A stretch of 64,000 bases of DNA from Cliona cf. orientalis (taxonomy: Eukaryota > Porifera > Demospongiae > Clionaida > Clionaidae): positions 1-64,000 of the forward strand of contig OZ005690.1 in the NCBI GenBank assembly GCA_963930775.1. The letters run 5' to 3'. The notes beneath the pieces are model-generated. The model worked only from the letters and a program-made list of their open reading frames with translations, was not told the DNA's origin and made no database searches. Shown piece by piece: positions 20,909 through 49,415 of the stretch; the stretch's first letter is position 1, and each line of letters begins with the position of its first letter. The translations under genes were made by a program, and so were the position numbers.

Positions 20909-23415
20909 ATGGAACGGTTACTAGGAGCGGCGAAAGAGCTATCAGAGAAGGTGGACAGCAACGAGACTGCTGCCGGAGATCTTCTTCGCCAATGTGAAAC
21001 GCTACAGGAAGAACTAAAGGCCATGAAACAAGTGAGTCTCAAGACGATGTTAATATAAGCGTATCAATAATGATTTTTATAAGTCGCACTTTAATTTAAG
21101 GTACCATTTAATTGCGTGGGCGTGAGCGTCAGGAATGGCTAATTCAATTAGCGAATCGTGAAGGGGCGTGGCCGAAGAGGCCATACGAGTGCTTTTGGTC
21201 GAAGGTGGGCGTGTCCAGAATCGGCCAGGGATGATTATGCGCGTGTAATTAGCTACCGGAAGTGGCCCCTGAAGAAAAGGCCGGTAATTGCCCACATCAA
21301 AGCAAGATCAAAGCATTCTTTCTTAACTATTAACCGCAACGACTTAAAAAAAAAAAAAAAGCTTATTAGGCCTAATTAAGCATGTGGGCGTGTTCCTGGC
21401 ACTGTGTGGAGTGTGTGCGTGTGCGTTAATGCAGGTTTTATTGCTTCCGATTGGGCGTGGCTTCACGGGCCAGTGCTTGGACATCGGCGCCTGGGACTTG
21501 GCCTCGGCGATAGGTGGGCGTGTCCCGGAAGCGGTGGTGACCTTTGAACCCCGCGAGGAGGCTTTGGGGGCGTGGCAGGAGGTCAAAGGTGAGGCCATGT
21601 CTGTTAATGAGGCACTGTACGGCGGTGCGATCGAGGGGCCTGTACGGCTGGACGGAAGCTGACGATGGTTTGAAGCGGATGTGGTTGCGATGACGTGTTG
21701 TTACTCAGCCCACACAGGAAATGAGGTGAGCTCTTGCGTGGGCGGTGTGGCAGAACGGCCTCCAAGTGTTTGTGTGTGTTTTGGCCTTGAGGAAGCTGTA
21801 TGTTTTAATTGGGATTGATTGTGGGCTTCCGGTGGACATCCGGTGGTTAGTAGGCACTTGATTGAGAACGGTGGTCCTTGGGGAACAGGGTGGGGCTGTT
21901 TTGGGCGTGGCCTGGCCCCTCCCTTCCGGCTCGGCTTCCGGTCCATGGAGGATATTAAATGAACACTTCCGGCTCTAGCAGCCACACCCCTGAGACCTGT
22001 GCAATTAAAAGGGCGTGGTTACACAACATGCACCTCACTAATGACTTTGATGTGGTTTAGGTGTCATATCCCCCACCTCACGCCCACGCAATTTAATGGT
22101 ACCTTAATATTCATAAAACAGAGATAGAAAGGCCACTATCTCGTTCTAGGAAGTTCCTCTCTAAAATGTGCCCTCAGAGGGTACAAAATTCGCATCAATA
22201 ATTTATACTATTTGATTTATATAGAATTTCTCATAGCCTTGAATTTCCTGGGCACTGGGCATGACAAAGGCTCAGCAGTGGGGGCTATTGTAGCCTCGTA
22301 CCCAGGCCCGGAAGGAGGAGAAAAGAGGGCCTGGTACCTATTGCACGCGCATGTGCCAACTACCCCAAGAAAACCTGGGGTGCCGCGAACTACTGTACGC
22401 TTTTTCGCCCTCCTCCAGCGGCCTAGGGTACGAGGCTACACCAATATGACATCGCTTCGTACCCTAGGCGCAAGGGGAGAGCGAAGAAGTGTACAGTCGT
22501 TCGCGGCACCCCAGGTTTTCTTGGGGTAGTTGGCGCATGCGCGTGCAATAGGTACCAGGCCCTTTCTCCTCCCACTCGATCAAAGGGCCTGGGTACGAGG
22601 CTAGGGCTATTGCCACCAGCACTCCTCTAGGCTCTAGCTATTCATTGATTTGTGTTTCATGCAGTATCGCGAGTGTCTTCGTGAAGTGAATGGAGGTGAT
22701 GAAAACAGAGTGCACCTTCCAAACATTGAGCTAAGCTACATTCGCCAGCTTCAGCACGATAATTCTGAGCTGCGTAGTTTGCTGGAGGAGCACCAGGCTG
22801 CTCTGGAGATCATCATGGGAAAATATCGACAACAGGTTTGTAGGAGCTGCTTCCCTGGCCTGCTATATAGTCTCACTATGATAGCTTTTGTTTATAATAT
22901 TATTATGCAAACAAGGCCAAAATTATCATTTAATTAGAAACATAATATTATTATTATGACATGTATGTATCTTTATTCCTTAGATGAGTTCGTTTATGGT
23001 GACTTCTGAAGATGCTGTTCTCCAAGAAGGAAATTTGGAACAGGTAAAGAGCTATCCATGCCAATTTGAGGTCCCCTAATGTGATTTGCCTGGTGCCTTT
23101 ATCCAGGAGCTCCAGTCTCGCACGGAGCAAGTCTACAGCATGGCCGCTGTCATGTACAAGGCCGCTCAGGTTGATGACACCAGGAGCTGTGAGGTGGCAG
23201 AAAAGGTGGCCAGGCTTGAGTACGAGAACAAACACCTTCGAGAGCTACTTCAGTTCTCAACGCCAAGGGACCAGCTAGTGGTTAGTGAGATGCCTCCTGG
23301 TGGTCTCTCAGCTGATGGTGTTGAAACAACTACCACCACATCTGCTTCTGGGCCACGGGAGGGAGCTAGCTTCAGGAGCAACAATTCAATCAAGGACAGT
23401 GATATCATCAGATGA
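20909..23415 (+). CDS. FGFR1OP2/SIKE-family coiled-coil protein
   Basis: Members are short coiled-coil adaptors of the STRIPAK phosphatase-kinase complex. The proposed exons are 20909-21031, 22665-22835, 22984-23043 and 23107-23415, giving 220 aa. Family signatures include an N-terminal coiled coil (MERLLGAAKELSEKV) ending LKAMKQ, the segment ELSYIRQLQHDNSELRSLLE, then EEHQAALEIIMGKYRQQ. A second coil follows, with MAAVMYKAAQVDD and EVAEKVARLEYENKHLREL. The human paralogues have the same order, with KQ before the first splice and EHQSALELIMSKYREQ in the middle. The segment encoded by the 60-nt exon is poorly conserved. Intron 1 (1633 bp) is much the longest and holds two unrelated insertions. 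It cannot be assigned to FGFR1OP2 or SIKE1 and may predate their split. Confidence 0.88.
21097..22115. mobile_element. About 1.0-kb non-autonomous transposon in the SIKE-family intron 1
   Basis: TTAAGGTACCATTTAATTGC and bases up to GGGCGTGAG at the left are matched inverted at the right (CTCACGCCCACGC through GGTACCTTAA), about 30 bp with one or two differences. TTAA flanks both ends, which could be a piggyBac-like TTAA target duplication, though the tips GGTACC differ from the usual CCC/CCT start. The interior is GC-rich with many GGGCGTGG words and no transposase. Confidence 0.7.
22291..22603. repeat. 313-bp near-palindrome (foldback element)
   Basis: The left arm from TAGCCTCGTACCCAGGC to CTAGGGTACGAGGCTA is repeated inverted to the right of a centre near 22447. 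Arms are about 150 bp and include matching blocks ACCCCAAGAAAACCTGGGGT and GGTACCTATTGCACGCGCAT. Transcribed as intron RNA it would fold into a long hairpin. No coding capacity is seen. Confidence 0.85.
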
Positions 23416-23751
23416 TGCCATCTCTCCTTTTTAAAACTATCATATTCTAGCTACCTAGTTGTATAGCATTAAACCACGAACACTACCACAATCATGCTCT
23501 AGCTTTATGAATAATTATTATTGACACTTTGTAATTCCTTTCATATTCGTGCGACGTGCATGTGTGTCGACCACCGACATCAATAGGCAATAATAATATA
23601 ATAATAATAATAATATTATTATTATGACAGTATGTTACATATATTATAGTGTGTCGGGGGATCGGAGGTAGTGGAAGGGGCGTGGTTCCAGTGGCAATTT
23701 ACTTGGTGTCAAGCTCGAGGAGATCGAGTTTGTTCTCGTGGCCGATCTGAC
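23416..23751. other. Intergenic gap between the SIKE-family gene and BRSK
   Basis: Holds an ATA/TAA microsatellite at about 23588-23628 that folds on itself, and a GGGGCGTGG word just upstream of BRSK. No other feature is seen. Confidence 0.5.
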
Positions 23752-27305
<3,554 letters not shown>

Positions 27306-27486
27306 TTGACTGAGCTAGCAATGCTGATCCAGCGATCTATTTAACTGTAGCCCGTGTCTTTTATGCCTGCATGTCTTTGTATGTGTGTATACTTGCATTG
27401 TGAAATTTTATTTGCCAATCTGAGGACAAGTGTTGGGTGCCTGGTCGCTATATAAGTACACTAATACAGTATAGAGAGAAGGGATG

Positions 27487-27498
27487 TGCGCGTGCGCC
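27487..27498. promoter_or_regulatory. NRF-1-like element upstream of RPS13
   Basis: TGCGCGTGCGCC, one base from the NRF-1 consensus, lies 90 bp before the RPS13 ATG. A pyrimidine-rich TTCTCTCTTCTTCGCTTCGC stretch follows at about 27530-27548. It could supply a 5' terminal oligopyrimidine leader as in other ribosomal protein genes, but the transcription start is not visible. Confidence 0.45.
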
Positions 27499-27588
27499 GT
27501 GGTTGTATCACGTGATCGAGCACATGGTTTCTCTCTTCTTCGCTTCGCCTGAGCTGCTTGTGAGTCGGTGATTCGAGCGAGCTGCAGG

Positions 27589-28418
<830 letters not shown>

Positions 28419-28838
28419 CAGACTGAACTGAACTTATACTATGACTATTGTGGCTGTTGTACTCATTCTCTATGGAATTGTGTCCATCAGAAATTAAAAA
28501 TTTAACATCGATAATTCTCAATAATATACAAAATTAATTATTATAATCTTTTGTTCTGTGATTTACATGTGAATAGAGTGAAGAGTGGATTGAGAACATG
28601 TTGGGGGATATTACACACATACATACCTAGGAACATGTATAATACAGCATAATGTATGAAAAAGATGAGATAAGTCAATTTTTACACAAAACACTCGCAC
28701 GCACTCGAGTACTCACATGAGATAAAAGATGAAAGAGAGAAAAATAACATACACTGTGTAGTGTGTTTATCATTCTTAAAGACAGCTTCTCTTAAAATGA
28801 AGTTATGCTTGGTTGGTCTCAAAATTGTTCAGAAATAT
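28419..28838. other. Tail-to-tail gap between RPS13 and CECR2
   Basis: Only 420 bp separate the convergent stop codons, so both 3' UTRs must lie here. AATAAA-like signals occur on both strands (for example near 28492 as AAATTAAAAA and 28743 as AAAATAACA). No gene is seen. Confidence 0.5.
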
Positions 28839-31800
28839 TCAAGTTTCAATTTTACTTCTCTTTGCTGGAGGTTCTGAAAATTAAATTGCCATATCTTCAA
28901 GAAATGTACTACAATTTTTATCTACCTTTAGGACACTTTGTTTGTGGGTACTAAATTTAGCGAAATTAGCGATTTGCCCAATTTTCGCTAAAAATTGTAT
29001 ATACCCGCAAATATTAATTTTTCAACATTTTCGAATAAAAATTTAATAGAATGCTAATTTGAAAAATCACTAAAATGAGTACCCACTAAATGCACTATTT
29101 CCAAAATCTGCTAAAATTTGTACCTACAATTAATCGTAGCCCTAAGGTATTTTCCCGCGAATAGTAATCTTACATGTATGTACATTGATAAAACTTATAG
29201 TGGCCTTACCATCGTCAAGGGGCGGGGTGGGTGGTGGACGACGCGATTTCCCATCTGTTGCCATGGCATCCAATGATGTATTAGGTAGCATACCAGCAGA
29301 CAACTGAGGTGAACTACCAGCAACACTCTTACTACTAGCACGAGAATCTGCATAGTCAGCAAACACAGATAGAGATAGAGAGAGAGAGAGAGAGAGATGG
29401 TTCAAGTGATATTATATTAAGACTGTTTTGCTTACCTAGTGGTTGTTGAGGATACTGATGGTGAGGGGGCATCTGATAGGGGGGCATGCCCCCCGAGTGA
29501 GGAGGACTTGGATAGTATGGCATTCGCTGGTGGTGAGGGGGATAAAATCCTGCGTGTGGATAGGGAGACGGCCCCCCAAATCCATTCCTATAGTCCATCG
29601 CTGGTGGTGTTGAGGGGTCCATGTGCTGCTGAGTGTGCGGGTGAGGGGGGTAGGGAGGGTACATTGCCGGGTGATGGTAGCCAGGCATATTGTGTGGCGG
29701 CGGCTCCATGTAGCCGTTGGGCATCATGTGAGGAGACATGTGACCACCATAGCCTCCATAACCAGGAGCAGAATGGGAATGAGGCACTCCTCCTCTGCTG
29801 GGGGAATGGGAATGAGATCCTCCATCTTTATTGACGGGCATGGGATGAGATTTCTTGTTCTGTTTCTCTGGTGATGGCTTTTGTGCTCTGTCAGCATTTT
29901 CTCCAGTGTGCTGGTCTTGGTGAGTAGCAGGCAAAGGCTCACCATCTGCATGGAGAGTGACAACTTGTTAGTTTATGTTGGTATACCACAATCAATTAGT
30001 GAGACAGTACATTGATTGTTTTGTGGTGAACCACTCCATGCTATAGCTACTGAGGAACTGGGTGTACCTACAAGGGAGTACCCTAATACCCCCACAACAT
30101 TTGTATGCATACCCTAATACCCTGTCTTCAGCCACACACAACTAGTATGCTGAGTGAAACACTACGATGTGAGTGTCAGTACAATAACATGTACCAGTAC
30201 ATGTGTGTGCATACATGCACAGACACTGATACCTTTGTCTTTTGGTTTCTTGTCTTCCCCAGCAGCGCTGCTGTTGGTCTCTGCACTGCTCTCACCTTCT
30301 CCCTCACTCTTCGAGGAGGACGCTGCCTCTTTGTCCGAACTTTCACCTCTATCTGCCGAAGCCAATGATGGTAGGGGCTCCCCCTCGTTACCCTCTTCCG
30401 TCTCACTTGGTTTAGCTGGAGGGTCACCATTTCCCTTCTCCTCTGCCTTCTGTTGTGATGACTCATCGTGTTTTTGATGGCTCAAATTCTCCTGGGGCTG
30501 TGGTTGCCCTCTCTGGTGGGCGGAGCCATCCGGTCTCTGGTGGGCGGAGCCATCCTTGGAGCTGCCTTGTGCAGCTTTTTGTTGTTGAGCCATTTTGTGT
30601 TGCTTCATCATGGCTGCCATGTGCTGTCTCTTTCTCATCTCCATCTCGTGCCAGTACCTCTGCTGTTGTTCCGCCATTTGCCTTGGATCTCCTCCCCCTC
30701 CTCCGAACATGTGCTGCTGCTGCTGTTGATGCCAGTAGTATGCTGCAGCAGCCGCTTCCCTCTCCCTCTCTCCTCCCCCTCCCTGGTGGGCGTGGCCATA
30801 GTGTGGCGGCGGCATATCGTAGCCTGGACCTGGAGGGAAAGGCGGGTAGCCTCCCGGTCCACTGGGTCCCATTCCGGGTCCACTGGGTCCCATTCCGGCT
30901 CCTCCCTCTCTCTGCTGCCTCTGCTGGTGCATGGCAAGCATGTGTTGATGGTACCTGACATTTGTGAGTTGTGAGTGCAAAAGGTAAAAAGTATAGTGAT
31001 TGGATGTTATGAGAATATGCACTAATAGTTTATGGATTTTAAAAAATTTCCTACTGATGCTTCAAGGTAGAATGGCAATGCAACATCTTGGGCTGAGAGA
31101 TTTGTTAGTAAATATCGTAGATCGGGAGATTTTCAAAAGTAAAATATTATTTTGCTTGTTAAATTTTTGTGTAGTCTAATTTTCGTCGCATACACAAACG
31201 TACATAATACATCATTGTATCAACTAACGTGCATAAAATACATGTATTTCATGTATATAATTTTCATCAGGAGAGATTATCGATGAAAAATTTAATGACA
31301 AAAATTTCCCGATCTACGGTACAACATATCTCACAAGACAGCACCACCACAGTGTGTATGTACCTGTATCTCTGATACTCTAACTGCTGACGGTGCATCA
31401 TTTCAGCTGATGAAGGACGTTTGGGCTCTTGTCCCTCAGCTCCTGCGCTCTTAGCAGCCACCATCTCTCCTCCAGTTTCTCTCCCCTTCTTACCTCTCTC
31501 TTCTGCACTCCCTTTCTCTCTCTTTTCATTGCTGGTGTGCTCAGCTCCTCTACTTTGACCATCCTCTGTTGATGAAGTTGATTCTCTCTTCTCCTTCTCT
31601 CCCTCTCCTTTCCCTTCACCCTGCGGCCCACTAGGAGGCTGCTCTTCTTTCTTCTGGCTAACTCTTCCTTGCTGCAGTAAGCTGGCCACCTGTGAGCCTT
31701 GTAGCTGCTGTGATAATGCCAACGGTGCTGATGATGGCGGCTGTTGTTGGTCGCTAGAGTGAGAGTCTGCGGGTGACTCGGTCCTCCGTGTGCTAGACCC

Positions 31801-34800
31801 AGCTGGAGACGCAGTGAGACGAGGATTGGAGCCAGCTGGGGAAGATGTCTGACGTGAATTTGCACCAATGGGTGAGTCTGTTTGTCTGAGAGGAGGAGAG
31901 TGAAGCACGGGACTGCCGCTGCTTCCTGGCCGAGAGAGAGCAGGGTGAGGGGGACCACCCGGGGGGCGAATTCCAGCCCCCATAGCGTGAGGGGGGTAAG
32001 GGGGCATGTGCGGATGACGAGGATACATCTGGTAGTGTGGAGGGTAGCCGTGTGGGAGGGGAGGTAGTGAGTGGGGAGGGTAGTGAGGAGGGTGATGGCC
32101 CGGGGGCCCCCCGGCTCCTGAAGCTGCCGGATACATGTGCCGACCGTCTGGTGGAGGAGGGGGTCGCTGGTACATTCCGTGTTGCCTAGCAACCATGTCT
32201 GGGTGTGGTTGTCCTGGGTAGGGTGGGGGGAGTCTGCTGTGAGGCATGTGAGGATGGGGAGGGGGGTAGCGGAATGCCATTGGATCTGCACCAGCTCCAA
32301 GGGGCGGGGCCTTCATGCCACCAAATCTCTGTTGCATCATTTGGTAGTAGTTTGGATGAAATTGAGGGGGCATCATTCCGGGGGGCATGTGTCCGGGGGG
32401 CCGGGCTCCAGGCATCATTGGTCCCATTCTCATTCCAGGATCTAGGTTGTTGAGTTTGCTTTGGAGAGCTTCATTTAATTTTAGTTGTGGTCCCTTTGAT
32501 TTCTTGGCAGGTCTCTTGCCTTCGTGGTAAGACTCATCACTGAAATACACAAAAAAATTAATACACAATCATATATGACGTCATATCAATGAGATATAAT
32601 ATAGTGCATGTACACACATCACATACATTTCAATAGTAGCTTTAAGTATGCGGAAAATATTGAGTCTGAGAAACATAATTAATCCAATTAGAGCCCACCA
32701 TATTCCCTCACCTATCATCTTCACTCTCTTCTTCCTCACTGGAGCTCTCTGATGTCAGCTCGGGGGTCTTACAAGCCGAGGGAGATCGAGAGTCCCTCTT
32801 CTTCCGTGACTTCCTCCCCTTTGCTCCGGCCCCGCCCTCCTCCCCTGGCTCCTCCCCCTCAAAGTGTTTCTTACAAAACACCTCAAATGCCTTCTTTGTG
32901 GTAACTGCTAGCTCAGAGTATTCGCTGTCATCTCCATTGTATGCAATGCAGTTATCAAACACCAGCTGCACATCAGAGGCAAACTGCAGCATTGGAAAAA
33001 ACATCACGCATTAAGGTGACCCTCATATATTATGTGCTGTAAACTGACAGGTTAAGGTACTTGACAACCCTTGTAGGAACATGTTAAGGTGTGGGGTATA
33101 AACACATGCAGCCTCACACATGAGCAGTGAGTGTGTTGAGTGACCCACCAAATATTTGCTACATAAAATATTCACACTTTGTGGCAGTCTAGATATCTCA
33201 GCCCAATACCAAGAGAGCTGCAGCCTCTCACCTCTTCCTTGCTCTTGTAATTGTTAGACTCAATCTTTTTCTCGATGGTGGAGTAGTCCATTGGTTTGCT
33301 GACCACATCGAAGTAGCCTGGGGCAATGGACTCTGTCACTGGTTCCTCAAACACCCACGCATCCTCCTCGGCTCGAAGGCACTTCAAAACTAAAATTTAA
33401 TAACAAAACACACAATTAATAAAATATATTATGCTCGATAACTCCGCCTACTTTTGAACATAGCAGTGTACAGGTCTTCATCTCTATCTGCGACTAACTG
33501 CATCTGCAGCTCTTGACTGAGCCTCTGTGCATCAGAGACTCCCTCTGCCGCTCCTAGCGCCGCCTTTCTTGGCCCAGATAGCTCTCCGCTTAGCGCCTTC
33601 TCCCAGTTCTCCTCCTCCTCTCTCCTCACCCTCGCCTGCTCCTCCTGCTTGCGCTTCCTCCGCTGGACGGCTTCATCGTGACGCTTTCTCCTCTTCTCCT
33701 CGGCCTCTTCTTGTTTGAGCCTCTCCTCTTCTGCTTGGATCTTCCGAATCTCAAGCCTCTGCTGCTCACGAGCTAAAGCTTCCACTCGTTCCTAAACAAC
33801 CAATACTTGATAGTAATCTGGTGATAGTTGATCTGGCATGCATTGATCTTAGTGGGCCAGGGGTGGGTTGGGAAATGCAACTAGACTACACATTAGGACT
33901 CACATATGACAAGTACTAGATACATGCATTTTCTCTGACCTCCTCAATCTTTTGAGCTGCCTTGATGGCTATTCGATCAGATGTTCTTCTCGGTAACTCA
34001 GCTAACATCTTTTTCTTGAATTGCTTTTCTCTCTGCTGCACAGTCCTCTCAATGTCAGGAAGGTATTCTGAATAGATGACAATATTCATGACCATCAATG
34101 GCCAGCCATGTTCAACTCACAAAAGACAAACAGTGGTCACACAAAATCAACACACTATACACATGTTATCACTGCAACAGCTTTCCAATAAATTGTGCCT
34201 ACATACCTAGCTGACAACCTAGTTTATCTCTGTTCTCTTATCTGTTCCACCCCCTACACCCCCCACCTCCCACCCTACACCCCTCCAGCACAACTCAGGC
34301 ACATGTAAGAAATCAAGGCACTGCAGACATATAATATTATTATACTAGACAATGGACGATTAAAGGGTAAGTCTTCACGTTAATGGATTATGCAGCTGGG
34401 ACAGTACGTTCCAAAATTAAAGGAGCGTCCCCGTCTCTCTCTCACCTTGCAGTGTTCGTATGAGTCTCCTTGTCTCCTGGTGTTTTGTTCCTCCGAGATT
34501 CTCCACAAGCTCCTCCCACTCCTCGAGAGTGCTGCATGCGATGTGCCACCCCGTGGCTGTACTGGCCGCGGTCACTCCATTTCTTCCTTCCTCCACACTC
34601 TCAATATCATCCTTCTCCACTGTTCCATTCTCACCACCTTCTTCCTCGCAAGCTGCTGACTCAGCATCTTCCTCTGGCTCCTGTTTCTTTGAGCCACGCC
34701 CCCTTGTGGTGCTACGGCGACCACCTGGTGTCCGATTATTAGCAGGTGTTGATTTTTTCTTCGATGCTGGTGTTGTTTTGGGCGTGGCTCCTCCTTTGCC

Positions 34801-36203
34801 ACGCCCCTTTTTGGCCGGAGTAGTAGTCCCATTTTCCTTTTTCTTCTTCTTTGAGTCTTCTTTGTAGAGCCGCACTCCAAAGAAGTACCAGTAATGGCTT
34901 CCCTCCGAGTCTTTCCCAAGAGATTCTAGGCGAAGGCTAGGACCATCAAATCCCTGAAACAACACAAAAACAGGTGCATATCGCATAGCCAAAGAAAATT
35001 TTTTTTTTGTATTTTTTAGCCATGGAGTTTGGCCTCACTCTAAGAATCAATTATTAACCTCAATAATACTAGTACCGTACTCAGAATTGACGATAATTAT
35101 TATTATTATACAATAATACAAAGCATGGGGACTCACTCTGACTAAGTCAGCGATGTCATCGAGCTCCAGCCTCCAATGGCAGAGCCTGTGCAGTATCTCA
35201 ACCCTCTGACGAATCGAGAGGTCTTTGTACTCCTTGTCGTCAGTAAAAGGGTTCCATTTCTCCTTCAGATATTCACACCTCCACTCTATGTGAAGCTTGA
35301 GGAAGAACGGCCAGTTATCCTCACTGCAAAATGACAACTGGGCAATAAGCGCAATGACCAATAGCAGAGTGGCTACGAACTCACGTGATGTCTTTATCGA
35401 CTATGCCATTGAGAAAGGTGCAGTAGAGCTCAACCAGGAGGGCAGAAGGAGTTGGGGCACAGTCCAGAAGCAACGTGTCCTCTAGTTCCTACAGGAATGA
35501 GGGGAGTTAGGGTAACACATACCCCACACCCACCTCAACAAAACACACTTGGTGGGCACAAGTAGTGGCCAGCACTTTCTATGAAGCCATAGAACACAAT
35601 GCTAGCATGTTCACTCAGAGATAAGCACAAGAGACATAAAACACAGGCTAAGGTGTACACACACACACACACACACACGCACACACACCTCGATTTCAAA
35701 TTCAGGTAGCTTGAAGGGCTTTCTGAAGATGTAGCAGAAGTGTGCGATACAAGGCACCTCCCACCAGCTACGGATCTCTGCAAAGAATAATAATTACAAC
35801 AGGGGCATGTTTAATAATAGTGATCATATGCCTACTTCTATGAATTCCATTACAACACTCTCAATACACACACATACACAAAAAGAAAACTCATACAAAC
35901 ATAACTAGCAAACAAAGTATTCAATTTATTCGACAAGGTCGCTGCCACCACGCCAGCGAAGCCTCGCAAACATCTCCCATCGATTCTGGTCGAAGACATG
36001 AATGGTGTTGGCGGTGCGCAGCTGCCGGCTAGCACAATGGATCGCCCGCGATGTTCTAATAAAATACCCAAACGATGACTTTGGTTATAAACATTGGTGA
36101 CATGGATCACTTGTACGGTGGACATGCACCCCGCGCAGCTGCCTGGAATGCTGCGAGCGAGCGGCTAGCTCGAGGAACGTTCACATAAACACTCACCGTC
36201 CAT
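28839..36203 (-). CDS. CECR2: CECR2-like chromatin remodelling factor (DDT and bromodomain)
   Basis: CECR2 partners ISWI ATPases in a nuclear remodelling complex and binds acetylated histones. The 14 proposed exons are 36203-36197, 35777-35689, 35488-35385, 35323-35137, 34953-34446, 34067-33940, 33791-33452, 33389-33232, 32983-32712, 32539-31364, 30954-30233, 29945-29436, 29347-29210 and 28873-28839, giving 1457 aa. The N-terminus (IRSWWEVPCIAHFCYIF, then LPEFEIEELED) and RQRVEILHRLCHWRLELDD match the CECR2 DDT-type region. SHYWYFFGVRLYKED follows. A Lys/Glu coiled coil precedes the bromodomain (about residues 452-550: FEEPVTESIAPGYFDVVSKP, with DNCIAYNGDDSEYS carrying the acetyl-lysine-binding Asn). 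The second half is Pro/Met/His-rich disorder ending in a possible nuclear signal PPAKRSK. The 7-nt first coding exon and 35-nt last exon are inferred from splice phase. Confidence 0.9.
28927..29147 (-). mobile_element. MITE family 1, copy A
   Basis: About 220 bp bounded by CCTTAGGGCTACGATTAAT-type and TTTAGGACACTTTGTTTGTG-type ends, internally rich in TAGCGAAAATT and GGGTACT words. It is an inverted copy of the elements at 37521-37735 and 37933-38136. It lies in the last CECR2 intron. Confidence 0.85.
31109..31322. mobile_element. MITE family 2, copy in a CECR2 intron
   Basis: The ends are inverted: CGTAGATCGGGAGATTTT at the left against AAAAATTTCCCGATCTACGG at the right. The interior shares ACGTACATAATACATCATTG with 55133-55322. 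Confidence 0.82.
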
Positions 36204-36544
36204 GGGTTGGCTGCAGAGTGCGGTGACGGCTCAATCGTCTACATACAACTTTTCCAAAAGCTTCTCCCGAGATCAATCTCGATCTTTGTAAGCTTTCTGA
36301 GCGATGCAGATGGCAAATAGATCTTCAAAATCTCTTCTCTTTTCTCCCTACTGCTACACTCAACGTTTAGCACATTCAAATCGAAGGCCGAGTTTACGGC
36401 GAATTTTACGGAAAATTACGCAGATGAACGTCATTGAGGGTAATAGTTTGGTAAAGGTCGCTATAGGGTTCCACGTGGATCGGCCTCAAGAAGTCTCTAC
36501 TGTACTACTGTACTGTGCAGCTGATCTGATCGCACTAGCGCGCG
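36204..36544. promoter_or_regulatory. Divergent promoter, CECR2 / NAT10
   Basis: 341 bp separate the two start codons, which point away from each other. There is no TATA box. A short reading frame within (36304 onward) is not supported. Confidence 0.55.
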
Positions 36545-44597
<8,053 letters not shown>

Positions 44598-45067
44598 ACT
44601 CTGTCATCCACGTACTCGAGCAGTTTCAGTCATCCTCCACATGTTCAAGTCTGTTCTATTAATTAATGTTTGCGTGGAATTAATTATTAGTGGTTTGCCT
44701 TATTTCGCACAATATTTAATGAATGATTGAGATGTTTGATGATGAACTGTGACGATATTTTATGGTCAATGATCAAATCATGTGTAACCGGCCAACTCTA
44801 CATACGTTGGCATGGCAACAGACACACATACAAACACAAATAACGTGGCAATACAATGTTGACTACAAAAAAAAGATAATTTGGGAGACATAAATAGCAT
44901 AAAGATTTTTTGAGGCACATATAAGTACACACAATTGGTCCGTCCAGTACGTGTTTTATCATGAAAATCAAACGTGGAAAAAAATGATTTGCATTAATTG
45001 CATGATGGAAGCAATAATAGGGGGCCATGGTGTGCACCAATTGGAAAACAGTACATGAGCATTCTTG
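44598..45067. other. Tail-to-tail gap between NAT10 and HIPK
   Basis: 470 bp between convergent stop codons, AT-rich, presumed to hold both 3' UTRs. No further feature is seen. Confidence 0.5.
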
Positions 45068-49228
<4,161 letters not shown>

Positions 49229-49415
49229 TTTCCGACAGCTGACCGATATCCTCCCGTTGACGCTCTTTTGACAACTACGAATCCAGGATGATCTAGATCG
49301 AAGGGAACGCCCCCGTCCTAGCGCGCATGCGCAATTTGATTATATCGATACGCGATATCTCCGGAGCTCCATATCCATATGGGCGTTGACCCACGTGGCA
49401 AAGGTGTAAGGAGAT
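49229..49415. promoter_or_regulatory. Divergent promoter, HIPK / UMPS, with NRF-1 site
   Basis: Only 187 bp separate the ATGs. CGCGCATGCGCA at 49322-49333 is a full match to the NRF-1 consensus, roughly midway, and could serve both directions. Confidence 0.6.

Noticed and set aside
30455-32453. Plus-strand open frames opposite CECR2
   Set aside because: Shadows of GC-rich Pro/Met/His coding sequence on the minus strand; no splice or family support.
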